Part shown: piece after piece, positions 47,496-60,100 of the stretch
How positions within the stretch are numbered: position 1 is the stretch's first letter
How the letters are laid out: each line of letters opens with the position of its first letter
Source of the DNA: Tigriopus japonicus
Taxonomy: Eukaryota > Arthropoda > Copepoda > Harpacticoida > Harpacticidae
NCBI GenBank assembly: GCA_010645155.1
Contig: CM021323.1
Location: forward strand, 9,177,636 to 9,241,635
DNA: 64,000 bases
Reading direction: 5' to 3'
Program-made: the position numbers and the translations under genes
The notes under the pieces: model-generated
What the model was told of the DNA's origin: nothing
The model's database searches: none
What the model saw: the letters and a program-made list of their open reading frames with translations, nothing else

Positions 47496-48182
47496 TCAAA
47501 GGATACTGAGTAGACACGCCAAAGTGGACGATTTGCTTTCTTCGAGCATCTTCTTAAATTTGGGTTCCAATCCGTTTTGCTTGATGTTGAAATCTTCTCT
47601 GGCTTTTAAAATGAGATCAACATCTTTGTCCGTAACAATGTAATGGGGGTCTTTGACGATCCCTGCCAATTCCACCACTTGCTCAAAGAGATACACATTG
47701 GAAATGCAAATAGGTTCACTAGCTTCTTCGCTGAAGAACATGTCCAAAACCGTGATCAAGTGATCCCGTTTGGCTTTGGAGATGCTTTTGGCCGGTTTTA
47801 TCGCTTTCTCTTTGAGACGAATGTGTGAGTTATTGTTCTTGCGATGATGCTCATTTTTGGGCGAGAAAATCTGCGTCATGATCAGAAATTTGAACGCGGA
47901 TTGCTCAGCTTCTGCACCGGATTCGACCAAATAATTCAGAAATTTTCGAGCCCAGATGTGTTTTTCCAAGACGACGGCAATTTCTGCTTCCGAACCCACT
48001 TTAATCTTATGAAAATCGTTGAGAAGCTCGTTCAAAGATCTGGGTGGTGTGATCTGTAAATTAAAACAACATCATGCTTGTAGCGGAATTAAAGGCTGCG
48101 CATTTGCCAAACTGGAACTTACCATTTGATCAGAATCAGACATAAGTCTGCAGAAATATAATCCCATCTTGTCCCCTTGCAT
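47496..48182 (-). CDS. Small RGS-like domain protein, copy A, 205 aa
   Basis: Exon 1 (48182-48123, 20 codons, beginning MQGDKMGLYFCRL) joins in phase 0 to exon 2 (48053-47496). The body resembles an RGS homology fold: SLNELLNDF, then a helix pattern HIWARKFLNYLVESGAEAEQSAFKFLIM that mimics the RGS start (residues in F-x-x-F-L and x-A-x-x-F), a variable basic insert, and a C-terminal helix AREDFNIKQNGLEPKFKKMLEES like the final RGS helix. RGS proteins bind G-alpha subunits and speed GTP hydrolysis. Key G-alpha contact residues cannot be confirmed by eye. The protein ends LACLLSIL and has a close paralogue at 53.5 kb. Its stop is 338 bp upstream of the TRPA copy A start, in the same direction. 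Confidence 0.72.
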
Positions 48183-49740
48183 TAGAGCCTTCAAAAAGAA
48201 ATGTTTTCGATAAAATTATGACAAGGGTGCTCCACGACCACTGTCAGAATCACCTCCCCAAACTAGAGCTACACCAGCCAAAATGGCGTAAAAGCCCTCT
48301 CCCAAAGTTTGCCCAGCTCGCATTTCCAACTTCAGTACACAAAACAGGGGTTTCAAAACATAAAATCCTCATCTTTGAACTTAAAAGTAAGGATATCTTT
48401 GATATCACCGAGCCGAAGTTGAAATTCCCGCGCTTTTCAGGCAGCTGTTTTGCCGCTCTTTTCAAAAAGTCTAATAGGCCATGAGCTGTCGAAATAGTAA
48501 ATTACAATTATAGAAGGACTTTTGATATAAGTAAAAGTGATTAAACACTAAAAGCCGTATTTCTGAAGCAAAGGGAAGCTTTGAGATCCACTTTATGACA
48601 CTAACGAGTGCTTCATAACACAACGCAGGATGTCAGAATCTTTTTTAAACAAATTCCAAGCTAAACCTATTTTTTTCAACTGATTCAGTTAAAAGTCTAA
48701 GAGAAAATCCCTTTAATAACCCCTGTTACAGGCTAGGTATTCCTCGAATCACTGCAGAGTATTTGTTCTTGCGTCTGGCGGGATACTTTTAAAACTATAA
48801 ACCTTTCTAAATCATTGTTTTTAATGTAGAACTATGCTTAAAATGTTTTGAATTGAAAATTTTAACTTCAAAAATGTACCTTAAGTTGTTAGTTCTTGCA
48901 TTGTATTTAATCAGAAATCAAAAGACCGTGGAAAGATAAAAGAGCTTCAAAGTGGTAAAACTTGAAACGCATCTAGCGCTCCCAATCACAAGTTTTCCTT
49001 GAAAAATATTTCTTTAAGATCTTTATCATAACGATTTCATTGATGCACACCAACTTCCCCACACCTTTCCTATAGGTTGCATAAAGTCTAAGAGAAGTTT
49101 CTAAACTGATGTTGTATCCGAGTGGCCTCAATCACATATTGTGTAATGTAACAATGTAACAAGGTTTTAGGCTAAAAGCTGTCGGTCGTGGGATTTACGA
49201 TCAATTGATTTCAATCCAAGCCCTTTTAATAAAATAGAGGCAGAGTCATACATGCATTGCCTTGGCCTGAGACTCGTCAAATCGTCAAGACATTTTGGTT
49301 GAAAAACTTTGATGTTTGAGAGATCCGTTTTAACATTAGGAAGGCATTTTTAGAATTCAAACGTAAGAGGTAAAAAGTTACAAGACTAGAATCTTGGTTA
49401 AATGAACACCTTTTACTTTCTTTTCTTTAGATCTCAGAGTTGTTCATCAATTTGGAAAATGAAGTTTTCATCAATGCCGTCTAATGATGAAAAACTAATG
49501 AGCACGCAGCACGATCAAATGATTTATGAAGATAACCGTGGCGAAATTAATCTCAAGTGGATAAGAAATCGATTTTTTGAAGGAAGCCACCAATATGCGA
49601 AAAATGTAGCATTCATGGCTCCATTTCCATGTTTTGACGCCTTTTATTTCCCCACTATCAACTTTAACTACTAAAGTCTGTCGGACCCTAAACTTATTTG
49701 ACCTTAATCCCTGGAAACTTTTCAATGCTTTCAAAAAAGA
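48183..49740. other. Spacer between the two RGS-like/TRPA cassettes
   Basis: About 1.6 kb of AT-rich DNA without a supportable gene. The promoter of cassette A should lie at its left end. No TATA box stands out. Confidence 0.45.
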
Positions 49741-49746
49741 TTTATT
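49741..49746 (-). terminator. Polyadenylation signal of TRPA copy B
   Basis: AATAAA on the minus strand about 110 bp after the TGA stop at 49856-49858. Confidence 0.55.
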
Positions 49747-49855
49747 CATATTGAGGCATTGATAGAGGAACAATAGTTAAGCGTATTCAATTAAGAGCTT
49801 CATGAGGATGGCTTTTTACAATAGTGGTATACGTAAGTTTATGTTAAAGACTTCA

Positions 49856-52800
49856 TCACATGCGTAACAACAGCAAATCAATTTTGTCCTCCAAAGTCTT
49901 GATTCTCGATTCAATTTTGTTTTCCATCTCCTCCACTCGCTTTTCCACATCTTGGGGGTGATGTTTCTTAAGTATTATACTTTTGGCCGATCCAATGATG
50001 CTTTCGTCCATGATTTCAATCTGAAATGAGTTGAGACACCCGTGTTACATTGAGCAAGTTTGTGGATCATTTCCATAACCCCTTACCTGTAAGCAGTTGC
50101 AATCATGTTTCCTCTCATTAGGAGTCAGTCTCAGACGTTTGTCCGGAAGGAACTTGTAAAAGAGCAAGATCCCTGTTGCTCCAGTCACCTTGTGAAACAT
50201 TCGTTGGATCAACTTGTTTCGGTATAGTTGTTTGCACAACGAGCAACTCGGAATATCCAAGAGGAATTTTAATTTAGGCCAATTGGACAAAAAGTTGAAA
50301 GGATCCCCAAGGAGTACAGACTCGGTATAGGAAATGGTTTCCACTTGTGAAATGTAACTGACGATCTCAGCCTCTTCTTGAATTACTCCAGTGTCACTGA
50401 CGGCTAAACCATTCAGTAGATTCATAAGAACCACAACAATTAGGAACACAAAGGACAAAAAGAAGATATAAGAAAGGCCCCCCAATCCGCCATCAACATT
50501 GACAGGAATATCGGAGAACTCCAATTCGCCAACGAACATGGTGGAGGTCTTGATCAAAGCTAGCCATGGCTTATTGAAAAAGATGTAGTCATTGGGGTTG
50601 ACCACATCATTGGGTCCATCTTTGTGAAGCATGATGTAAAAGCCAAGGCCAAAAGCCACAATAAAGAAGACGTACCAACACAAGAAGAAGAAAAATGTGC
50701 GCATAACTTTGTAAAACATGGTCACATACACATTGTACGTGGTCAACTTGGGATGCTTTCCCACCAGAGTGATCAGTTCCGCCCATGAGAGAACGATAGC
50801 AATAGCTGCCAAATGGCGCTTTAGATCGGTGTTGAAGTCGTTCCGATCCAAACCAATGATCAGACCAATTATAACAATCATACTCATCTCAATCCAATTC
50901 TCGGGACTGAATAGGTAACGCTTAAGAGAAACCGTGGCTTGGAAAAACTCCCGAATAGACAAGATACCAGTCAAGAAAATAAGCGCGAGCCACAAATAAT
51001 CCCTGCCAGTCACCAAAATGGCGCCCAGAAAAGTGATGAACAACACCTCAACCCAATTTGAGAACAGAATTACACACAAGAGCTTTCCAGACGACAGGGA
51101 GTCCTCGTCCGATTCGTTATTCTTCTTCATTTTCTCCGATCTTGACAAGTCCTTGATGTCCATTGTCCAATCTCGCAAGATAAAGAGAATAACCACAATG
51201 GAGAAAAGAATGAAAGTCCCATGCCAAAATGGAATGTTCTGAGAGCTGTCTTCTCTGATGCTTTTACCACCGAACTGATCAAAGATGAACCAGGTGAGTA
51301 TGAACACGAACAAAAGATAGAAACGGAGGTTCCTATTGAAATATCTCCTGATCCTTTGCCACTTCAAGTAGAGAAAACTTGTCACCACAGGGTGCTTCAA
51401 AAGATGTCGATGCTCTTTCGATTGGCCCATGTACCACAAAGACTGCGTTTCAGGCAAAGCTATCTTGATATCGGATCCAGGGGACAGCTTCTGATTTTCG
51501 GGATCATCGGAGGGATCTTGATTGGCAAATGGGAGGTCTTCTTTGGGAGGTGCCAGAAATGAATAGTTGAAAATGATCTCAAAGTTCTCGTGATTGACAT
51601 CGCCATTGGACTTGATGCAATACTCGTTGAGAAAGGACTCCAGGGTGTCAGGCTGGATTTTTTCAATGGGCGTTTCGTTCCAATGGTTCTTCATTCCAAT
51701 ATTGGCCCCATTTTCCAACAATTGTCTAGAAACCTCTTGAGGCCATTTTTGAGTGGCATAATGCAAAGCTGTGTTCCCAAGAATGTCTCTTTTATTGATG
51801 ACCTCCTGCAGATCACCCAAAACTTGCTCGTTCTTAAGAAGAAAAGTAAGGCATTCAAGGAACTTGGGATCAGTTCTATCACCACTTTTTAGGATATGAT
51901 GCAGAATGGTCTCCGAAGTTTCATCCGATTTTATACTAAAATCTGCTTTGTGACTGAGAAAGACCTCCAAAACCTTCTTGTGGCCCTTAGCCGCAGCCAA
52001 AAGTAAAGGTGGAATTGGCGCCATTTCGGTAATGCCACTCATGTTGCAGCCTTCAGCTTCCAACAAGGCAGCAACGATCTCGCTCAAACCGTTATGACTG
52101 GCCTTTTGAAGCAGAGTATACCCATTTGACTGTTTGTTGTTCATGGAATGAGTATCCATTTGAAGTAGCAGAGACTTAAATTCATTCACGTCGGATTTCG
52201 TAATATAATCGTGAACGGCTGCCTTGTCAATGATAGACACCAAACGGTCGAAAGTGGCTGAACTCATCTGAGTGACCAGAGGAGCGGACTGTCTTGAAAT
52301 GGTTGTTGGATCGAACCCAGGAAGCTTCTCCTTTGTCAAATCGGGGTGGATCTTTTTTCCAAAACACGATAGATTATAATTGGCGCCAGCTTCAACCAGT
52401 TGTCGGGCCAAATCTCGATTGCCACTTTTAACAGCCAGATACAAGGGTGTCTTGCCACCTTTTTTATCTTTAACATCGACGTCAATTCCGGGTTGCTTCA
52501 GAAGAAATTCCACCATTGGAACATTGCCGACATCGATTGCTAAATGTAGGGCAGTTTGTCCTCCTTTTGTGGCGGCCACAGCGTTTACATCGGCCTTGTT
52601 GGCAAAATCGCGGAAGAGCATCTTTAGCCCTTCCAGATTGCCATGTAGAATGGCCACATGAATGGGAGCTCTCCCAAGGGCTTGATTGTTCAACTTGGCA
52701 TCTGCTCCAGCCTTCAGTAGTACATCCACAAAATCGAGAAGATTCTTTTCAAGAGCCAACATGAGTAGCGATTTGTCAGCCTCTTCCTCCAGAGGCTGAT

Positions 52801-53043
52801 TGATCCAATGATTTGGAGGTAGAGGTTTTTCATGACCTCCTTCCAAATCGGCCTCGTTAACTAAATCGGCAAATACGGTTAACTCCTGGTTCTTGAGGCA
52901 TTGGAGAGCATTGGACTAAAGGAGATAAAGCACATGATCAAGCAACTCCTCAAAGCAAACGCAAAGAAACGCCCTACCTGCGGCTCTCCCATGCAACTTC
53001 CGGTGCGGACTATTCCGCCAATAGTGGATTTTTTGTGTTCCAT
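49856..53043 (-). CDS. Painless-like TRPA cation channel, copy B, 1,019 aa
   Basis: Exons 53043-52978, 52915-50087 and 50020-49856 join in phase 0, with the same structure as copy A. Exon 1 is also 22 codons and ends VRTGSCMGEPQ, sharing RTGSCxGxP. Ankyrin repeats (GRAPIHVAILHGNLEGLKML, GQTALHLAIDVGNVPMVEFL, KTPLYLAVKSGNRDLARQLV, NTALHYATQKWPQEVSRQLL) are better preserved than in copy A. The membrane part is nearly the same, including LKWQRIRRYFNRNLRFYL, the pore NKPWLALIKTSTMFVGELEF, and NLLNGLAVSDTGVIQ. The tail exon again forms a short coiled coil (VEKRVEEMENKIESRIKTLE). A heat-, chemical- or mechano-sensory role is inferred from the painless group. It lies 495 bp downstream of RGS-like copy B. 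Confidence 0.93.
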
Positions 53044-53537
53044 GGCTGGATTAGCTGATTTCAGGCATTGTTAACCTCAAAATGCCTCAAACTTACAAAG
53101 TGACGCTACTATTCACCTTCAGAATAACACACAAGCTTAGTAGAAAGGCGAGTGAATCACACATTCTGCCTACTACAATCGCCAGAAACCTTAGCCTGCA
53201 TGATGCCCATAGAGTGTTACTGTAGATAGTGGAGGACGCCTTGTGTTTAGTGCTGCACTGTATGAACACTACTCAGTTCTTTAGAAGCCAGCTACAAAAC
53301 GTGGCCCTTCCCGACAGAACCACCAGAGGAAAGTGAGCTTATGGTTAGAGTAGCAAATTTCGCATTTATCGTTCTTCCAATGATAAGCAAACTCATGGTT
53401 TTAAAAACGATTATGTATTGAAAATAAGGATTTTTCCGGTACCTATTTACAGTAAATGCTGCTCATATTAGGATGGCACGGGTAGAATTGTAAGTTTTTC
53501 CAAATGTGCAACGCGATGCGTTTCCGAAGTAATACCT

Positions 53538-54185
53538 TTAAAGAATACTGAGCAAACAAGAAATGGTTGTACCCTCATTGGAGGTGGCAAGAAACTTCAT
53601 AAACTTTGGCTCAACACCGTTTTGCCACACCTCTAGATCTTCTCTAGCCTTTAGAATGAGTGAAATGTCCTGATCTGTGAGGTTGCCTCCATTCCTGATT
53701 CGTTCTGAAGAGCTCCAAAGAGCCTCAAATAGCGCGGTATTAGCCAGACTGAGTTGGTCTTCGCTCTCTTCATTGAAGAAGATCTCACCCACTTTGACAA
53801 AATTCTGAAGAAGGTCCTTGGATAAGGCTTTGGATTTCTTCTGATTGTTATTGTTGATCTGTTTGTTGCACTTCACATGAAACGGTGTAGTAAGAACAAG
53901 GAACTTGAAAGCTATCCAAGTGTCCGTTAGATCCCGTTCCAAAAGATAATCGCGGAACTTTCTGGCCCAAAACTGAGACTCAATTTGCGTCTCAACATCT
54001 GTATCGATTGTCACTCGCAGAGATTTGAAGTCGCGAAGCAATTCGTCCAATGAATGAGGTTGGGACATCTGGAAAATAAAAATCTTTTAAATTATTTGTA
54101 AAATAAACTATTGAACACAGCTTACTTCGTCTTTGTGCTGGGACACAAATTTACAGAGATGAAGACCCATATTTGATTCGCGCAT
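53538..54185 (-). CDS. Small RGS-like domain protein, copy B, 196 aa
   Basis: Exon 1 (54185-54126, beginning MRESNMGLHLCKF, 20 codons) joins in phase 0 to exon 2 (54068-53538, beginning MSQPHSLDELL). Shared features with copy A are the MGLxxCK/R start, SLxELLxDF, FWARKFRDYLLERDLTDTW aligned to the early RGS helices, the AFKFLV motif, a Lys/Asn-rich insert (QINNNNQKKSK), ILKAREDLEVWQNGVEPKFM like the last RGS helix, and the end CLLSIL. Exon 2 opens with its own ATG, so a shorter product is possible. A role in G-protein signalling is inferred from fold resemblance only; domain detection by profile search would settle it. Confidence 0.72.
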
Positions 54186-56031
54186 CGGGTCGGTTGAATT
54201 CGAAAACCTAACCAAAAAAGAACACGGTGTAATCAAATTGTTGTTTTCTTTGATAAATGCTCAAAGGAAGCACAATTTCACGATGTTCAACACAATTTCA
54301 AGTCTTCTCAAGTCCGATTTGGTGTTATCACACCACATGAAAATGGCGTCTAACACTAAGAATACTCGACTTGGGCCAAACCTATGCTACATAAGGTCCT
54401 GCCAAAAGGCGCTCCACGTAATTTGATGCCAACAGGGGTTCACATCGAAGTTTGTTTCATACTGGTTTAGATATAAAAATGAGATTTTTTCAAGTTTTCA
54501 AGGGAGCATAACTATGAGCTTTGGTTGAGAGGGCGCCCAAAATTCCACGCAACCTTAGTTTGACACACTCAACCTCGCACAAGTAATTAAGTTTAGGGAA
54601 AATATCGCAGAAATTTTGTAGTAGTAATAAAAAGAATCATTAGAACAAAATATTTGCCCCAATACACTGCTATGGTGCAAAAAAAACTTATTGTATTGTT
54701 AAAGGGTCCTAGTGATCAGTGCAAGCTCATATTTTCAAATTTGAGCCGTGATTTCGCATGATAAACTTATTCGTAAGGCTGAATTATCTCAAATATTTTT
54801 TAAGAAACCCCTGTTTAAGGTGAAGGGCAGGCAAAGAAGCCAAAGATCATAGAGCGTGAACCTCACTACTATTCGAGAGAAGCGACCATCCTCCGTGTCC
54901 ATGCATCAATAGCTTCGGCTGGAGAAAAAAACCACGAAGCGCGAAAACTGCGGGAAAATTCGAACTTTTATTCCCGGATGCGGGGACACCGTTTTTCAGA
55001 CATGAATCCGTGTTTTGCTAGTATCAATATTCGATCTGGATAAGACTGTTTAACCGAACTTGACAATGCAAGACAAATTTTGTAATCCTAGAGTAACAAC
55101 TCTTGAGAGAGTCTGCGCTTTACAGTAGGTAGTATTTGTTTGGGATATGACTAAGGACTCTAGGAACAAAGCCCTGCCACTTTGTTATGGGTATATCTAA
55201 ATTGAATACTACCATGAACCAAACTGAAATGTCCCGAAAGTTTATCCTGTCCACCTCTGTCGTTGGAATACGTTTTATGAACTAGTCCAAAGTGCTTCAC
55301 TTTGATTAATATGTTTCTGAAAATCAATGCACATAAATGCAGCAACACATAAATGCTCCATTGATTCATTTCATCAAATATCTAAGATTGTTATTTTCAT
55401 CAAGGAGGGAACAGCTCTGCTAAGAAAGTTCTACATTTAAGCCCATATCCATTGTCCAAATTAAGTCAAGTTCCTTTGTTTTTTAAGGAGAGTTTTTCAG
55501 TAGTATCGCCAAATCGACTCAAAAGGGGTATTTTCAAATGTAATCCTTGTAATAGTCCACTGTTTGTAAACTTTACATGACATTAAAATTGGAACTCCAA
55601 CCCTACCTCTGCAGTAATATAGGGCCATGCGAAAAGGGATTGCTTAAAATGAGAATCCTTAACTAGCCTTGTAACTTTGGCCTTGCCAATGTAAGATCTA
55701 TAGAACAATGCAAAATATGTAAAGACAAAACTTTTAGAAAATGGATGCTCTTGAAAAGGGAACAACACATTTTTGCATTTCCAGACCTTATTGTAAGGTG
55801 TAAGAATAAAACTTAGGGCAAAACAAGGGAACTTTGAGTGTGTGAAAACCATGCACGTGTTTTTACAATACCAAAAGGTTAACGATATTCTTTCAAAAGT
55901 TATATCATCTCATTTATAGTGATTGATAAACAGAAAAATATTAGATTCTTACCTTTACCAAGTTGTAGCTTTGTTGACACATGAGACTTTTTTTGATGCA
56001 AGAGAGATGTGTTTTATCTTTCAAGATAAGC

Positions 56032-56052
56032 ATCTATCTATCTATCTATCTA
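56032..56052. repeat. TCTA tetranucleotide microsatellite
   Basis: About five TCTA units. The sequence resembles the microsatellite tail of the LINE at 36.1 kb, but no LINE sequence is recognisable on either side. Confidence 0.7.
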
Positions 56053-57095
56053 GCTTGTCTTGGCAATCTTTCTTCCCTGGAGTCAACAAACCAAATATTG
56101 GAGAAATCGCCAGATTCGAGAAGACCTTTAGCCAAATTCAACACCGTCGAGAAGTTTACTTTTGACTCAAATGGCTTACACGCCACATTGACAACAAAGT
56201 CAAGATCTCGAAAAAATTGGCTCTTGGCCAAGCTTTCTCGTTCAGTAATTTTGTTTTGGATTTCCACGAAAGATGTCGTCGACCAAGAGTAACAACTTAT
56301 TTGATAATGTGCTCGTTAAATGCCCTCTTGGAATCCCAGGACTTTCTTCATAGAAAGAGCAATCCCTAAAAAGACTGGCTGGCCTTTGGCCTTTGGGATC
56401 ACGACCCTTCACGGCCCTGGAATAAAGACATAATTTCCCTCCCGCGTTTTCCATCCGTGGTTCACCGCAAAGCTAAGACGGCTCCTGGCTTGAGTACCGA
56501 CCAACTATTGAGACGAAAAGAGCAAGGATCATACTGGATAGTAAGAGTAATTCAGGAAGAAGCAAAATCTTATGCACAAATATCTTTGGCATAGACTTAT
56601 TAAGTCAGCGATCTAACCGTCTGAAAACGATATTGAATTGGCAAGGTGGAGAGTTCCACTCTAAAACTTCTTGGAAGAATAAGTTCCCCTTAAATGAATT
56701 TTTACACTTTCAACGTCTACTCCAGATATAATCTAGACGTGCGATTAAGTTCTAAACCTTCTTATGTGGAAGAGTGGCACCTCCTTGGAAGAAAGCTCGG
56801 CATGAATAGGCAGAGGAAACGGCAATCGAGTTCCGCTCAATGGAACGTAAGAAGGCGAAAGGGAAAGAGTGAGATCGAGATATTCCGTAGTCCACATTAC
56901 TTACCACCTCACCAGATGCGAGGCATAACATTTATCTCCTAGATGGCGTTCTTAAGCAGACTTTGAGCCATGACTTTTCATTAGAGACTGCAGCGCTCTC
57001 TACGTACGAGCGAAACTGTAAAGAGTAGGATGAAGAAGAAAATGCTTTGCTTCTTACACAATCCAGGGACCACTGTACGTCAGGACGAATTTCAA

Positions 57096-57199
57096 AAATA
57101 CACACTGGGTCCGATCATTGTACTAAAATGTGAGGTTTTTGCAACAAATATATTGTTCCGTTTAATTTTCATTGTACTAATCGGACCCAGTGTGTATTT
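57096..57199. repeat. Fold-back element with 20-bp perfect inverted arms
   Basis: AAATACACACTGGGTCCGAT (57096-57115) recurs as its exact reverse complement at 57180-57199, separated by 64 bp. With one indel the arms extend further outward. It is likely a tiny MITE or a transcribed hairpin. No clear target duplication. Confidence 0.75.
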
Positions 57200-60100
57200 T
57201 GAAAGTAATCCTGGCTTGAGCCATCCATGCACAATCCAACACTTAAATGCAAAGGAACAAGCTAATCAAATAAACTTGAGTGTCACTTACCAAGGCAATT
57301 TGCATCTGGAAATAGCTGGAAATGTAATGTATATGCGTATGGTGTGCCTGACTGGATCAGCCAAATAAATCGATTATAATCATCTCCAATCAAAGTATAT
57401 TTACCTATAACAACTCCAAAACTCTTGATTCCAAACTGCGACCGTCATTTTTTCATACGTTAATTCTTCTAAATCGATTCTAGATGCACGGTGAAACCAT
57501 ATTTCCCACCCATAAGTTTTAAGGAAAGAAATCTACTTAATTGAAAACTTTTCTTTTTCCTACAATTCACACTTCTTTACATTATCATCCATGTTACGAT
57601 TTCAATCGCATGAAAAGGCTTCTATTTTACATCAAAAGTTAAAAAGTTACTGATTTCGAGACTTTTTAACCTTTGAGAATGGGTGATTTCATCTTTCTTA
57701 TAAACCAATCCTTTCCAAAAGCATAATCGCAAAAACATAATCGAGAAATGTTGATTCAGTTTGCAACTCTGCATTTCAATTTGACATGAAGTAAATATCA
57801 ATCATACTAAATGAGGTAGCAAATTTTCAACGGATTAACAACGAAATTATTCATGAAACCATTCCAATGAAACCAAAAAAATGTGTCAGGTAATGATGGA
57901 AAGAATGCTGTCTGTTAGGGAGACTTCAATCAGTCCCTAATAAACGAGTCATGGGGTAGCACAATCAACTCAGAAACGCGAAGAAAGTCATGCTCTTCTC
58001 TAAGTAATAATTATTGGATTTATTGCCACTTCAAACCCCGCTCCTGACGTCTCCTCGCCGTCTTTGACTAAAAGGATTGCATGCAACATATACAAGGTAT
58101 TCAAGGCTCTCCCACCAAAGTGGAACAAAACCTAACCCTCCTATTTGTCGTCTATAGTGTCTTCATAATAGACAGGATTCCACCTTAAAATTGGAACCTT
58201 ACACTGAGAGATATCAAACCAAAAAAACACCAAACTTATGCCATTTCAAAGGCACCCGGACGCCTGGTCAAACACGAAATGTTTTCTAAGAACTAAACTT
58301 GAATATGTTTTAATCAATGAAAAGTTAACAACACAACGTTTAAGATTTAACAGTGGCATTTCGAAGGAGAAAGCTCCATTGCTTGCTGAACAGGCCCTCC
58401 ACACAAGAGTAGAAGCACGTTATTATCTGTGGAACCATCGCAGTGACAAGATAAGATAGGGGCAGTGGTCATTTCAAGGAAAGGAACACGGCACTGGACT
58501 GGACTTACTCACTGGTCAAGTCTAGGGCATACAAAATCCCCTTGGAGAAGAGGGGCTTTCCACCAAACAAATTGGCTCCCGAGTATATCAATGAATTGCA
58601 TGTTGAACCACCATTTCCAACCAATTTGCATCGGAGACCTGTGAGTGGAACGAAGGTTTGATAATTCTTGTGCTCGAGGAGTGAAGTACAAGGCATGGGG
58701 AATTGTGAGAGCGTTCCACAGAACGAGCTTAGTGGAGTTAGTGAAAATACACTTAAGGTAGGGATTCCCCATCAGAACGTAATTGAGAGACACGCCTTAA
58801 TGTGTTAACAGTCTTTAAACCATGATTATACGAGTTTAGAGCAAGTTTTCTGGTAAAGCCATTAGCTACAATCCTTCGCGAAATCCTTCGCTATCTTCTG
58901 CTTGAGGAATGTTCCAGCATGGAAGCGAGAATCAATTTCTTGTAATGTAGAAGTAACCACACTCTGATTATACGTCAAAGAAAAAAAAACACTTTGAGGC
59001 CTCCACAGACGTTCTGCACTTGAGTAAGAAAGAAAATGAAAATGTAACCAAAGTCACAAAGGTTAAGGGGGTATCCTATTCCTCGATCATTCCTTGGAAC
59101 GAAGATAATCTCATGAAAAAACGATGATGGGTGATTAAAGCGGTTGAAACCAACAAGCTAGCAATGTTTCCCGGTATGAAATATGAGTGTTTCAATTGGT
59201 ATTATGTTCAATTGGGGTCCTTGAGTTCTTGTAATAGTCTTAAGTTTGGCATCGTTTACCTAGATCAAATGCCAAACGGAACTCGGTCAGTTTTGATTGG
59301 TTCCATGTTGCTACTACTCTGTTCTGGGAAATCCGAAGCCTTCATGGCAGAATACAACCAACATTAAGAACCTTGAGCATGAAGCAATAGAAATACTATC
59401 TTCTTGAACTTGCTGGGTTCCTACCGTACTTGCCAATAATTGTTCCAGATACATCTAGTTATCGGCTCTCCTCTCCTCTTGTTTTCATCAGCCTCGTCAA
59501 AAACGCTTTGAGTAATTCATATCAGCCGAGTTTTTAATTTGTAACAATTGCAAAAACTTTATTTAACTTTTTGGTAAGTTTGTATTGGGCCGAAATAGTA
59601 AGTGAACAAATTTGAAAAGTACATTAAAAATCCAAGGGCCTCACTTGAACAAGCGAACAACAACATGTACAGTATCACTACATTCATCTGAAAACAACGA
59701 TTTGTCTCTAATTTTTGGGTTGCAAAACATTTTCTTGATGTCGTCTTGTCCTGCTATTCCCTGCGAAAAATAAGTGAAAGAGACTTTTACTAGTATTTGA
59801 AAAAGAAAGAGTACAGACTTCAAACATCTCAAAACGAAAAAAAACTCTCAATACAAAGAGACAATTGCAGCCAAAAAAGTAGAATTTTAAGCTCTTGATT
59901 TTTCCAGAAAATTTCGAATTAATTCCGTCGTTATTTTTTTACCTTTTTTGAGAGTTCATCCTAAACCAAGTCATCATAGTAAATCTTAATATGATGAAAA
60001 TGCGTTCAACTTTAGCGTGAGTTCAAAGAGACCTTGGACAAGTTGCTCGGCTTTCATCGTGAACGCGTCCTGCAGGCTCTGAGCGCACAAAGCCGTAGCA

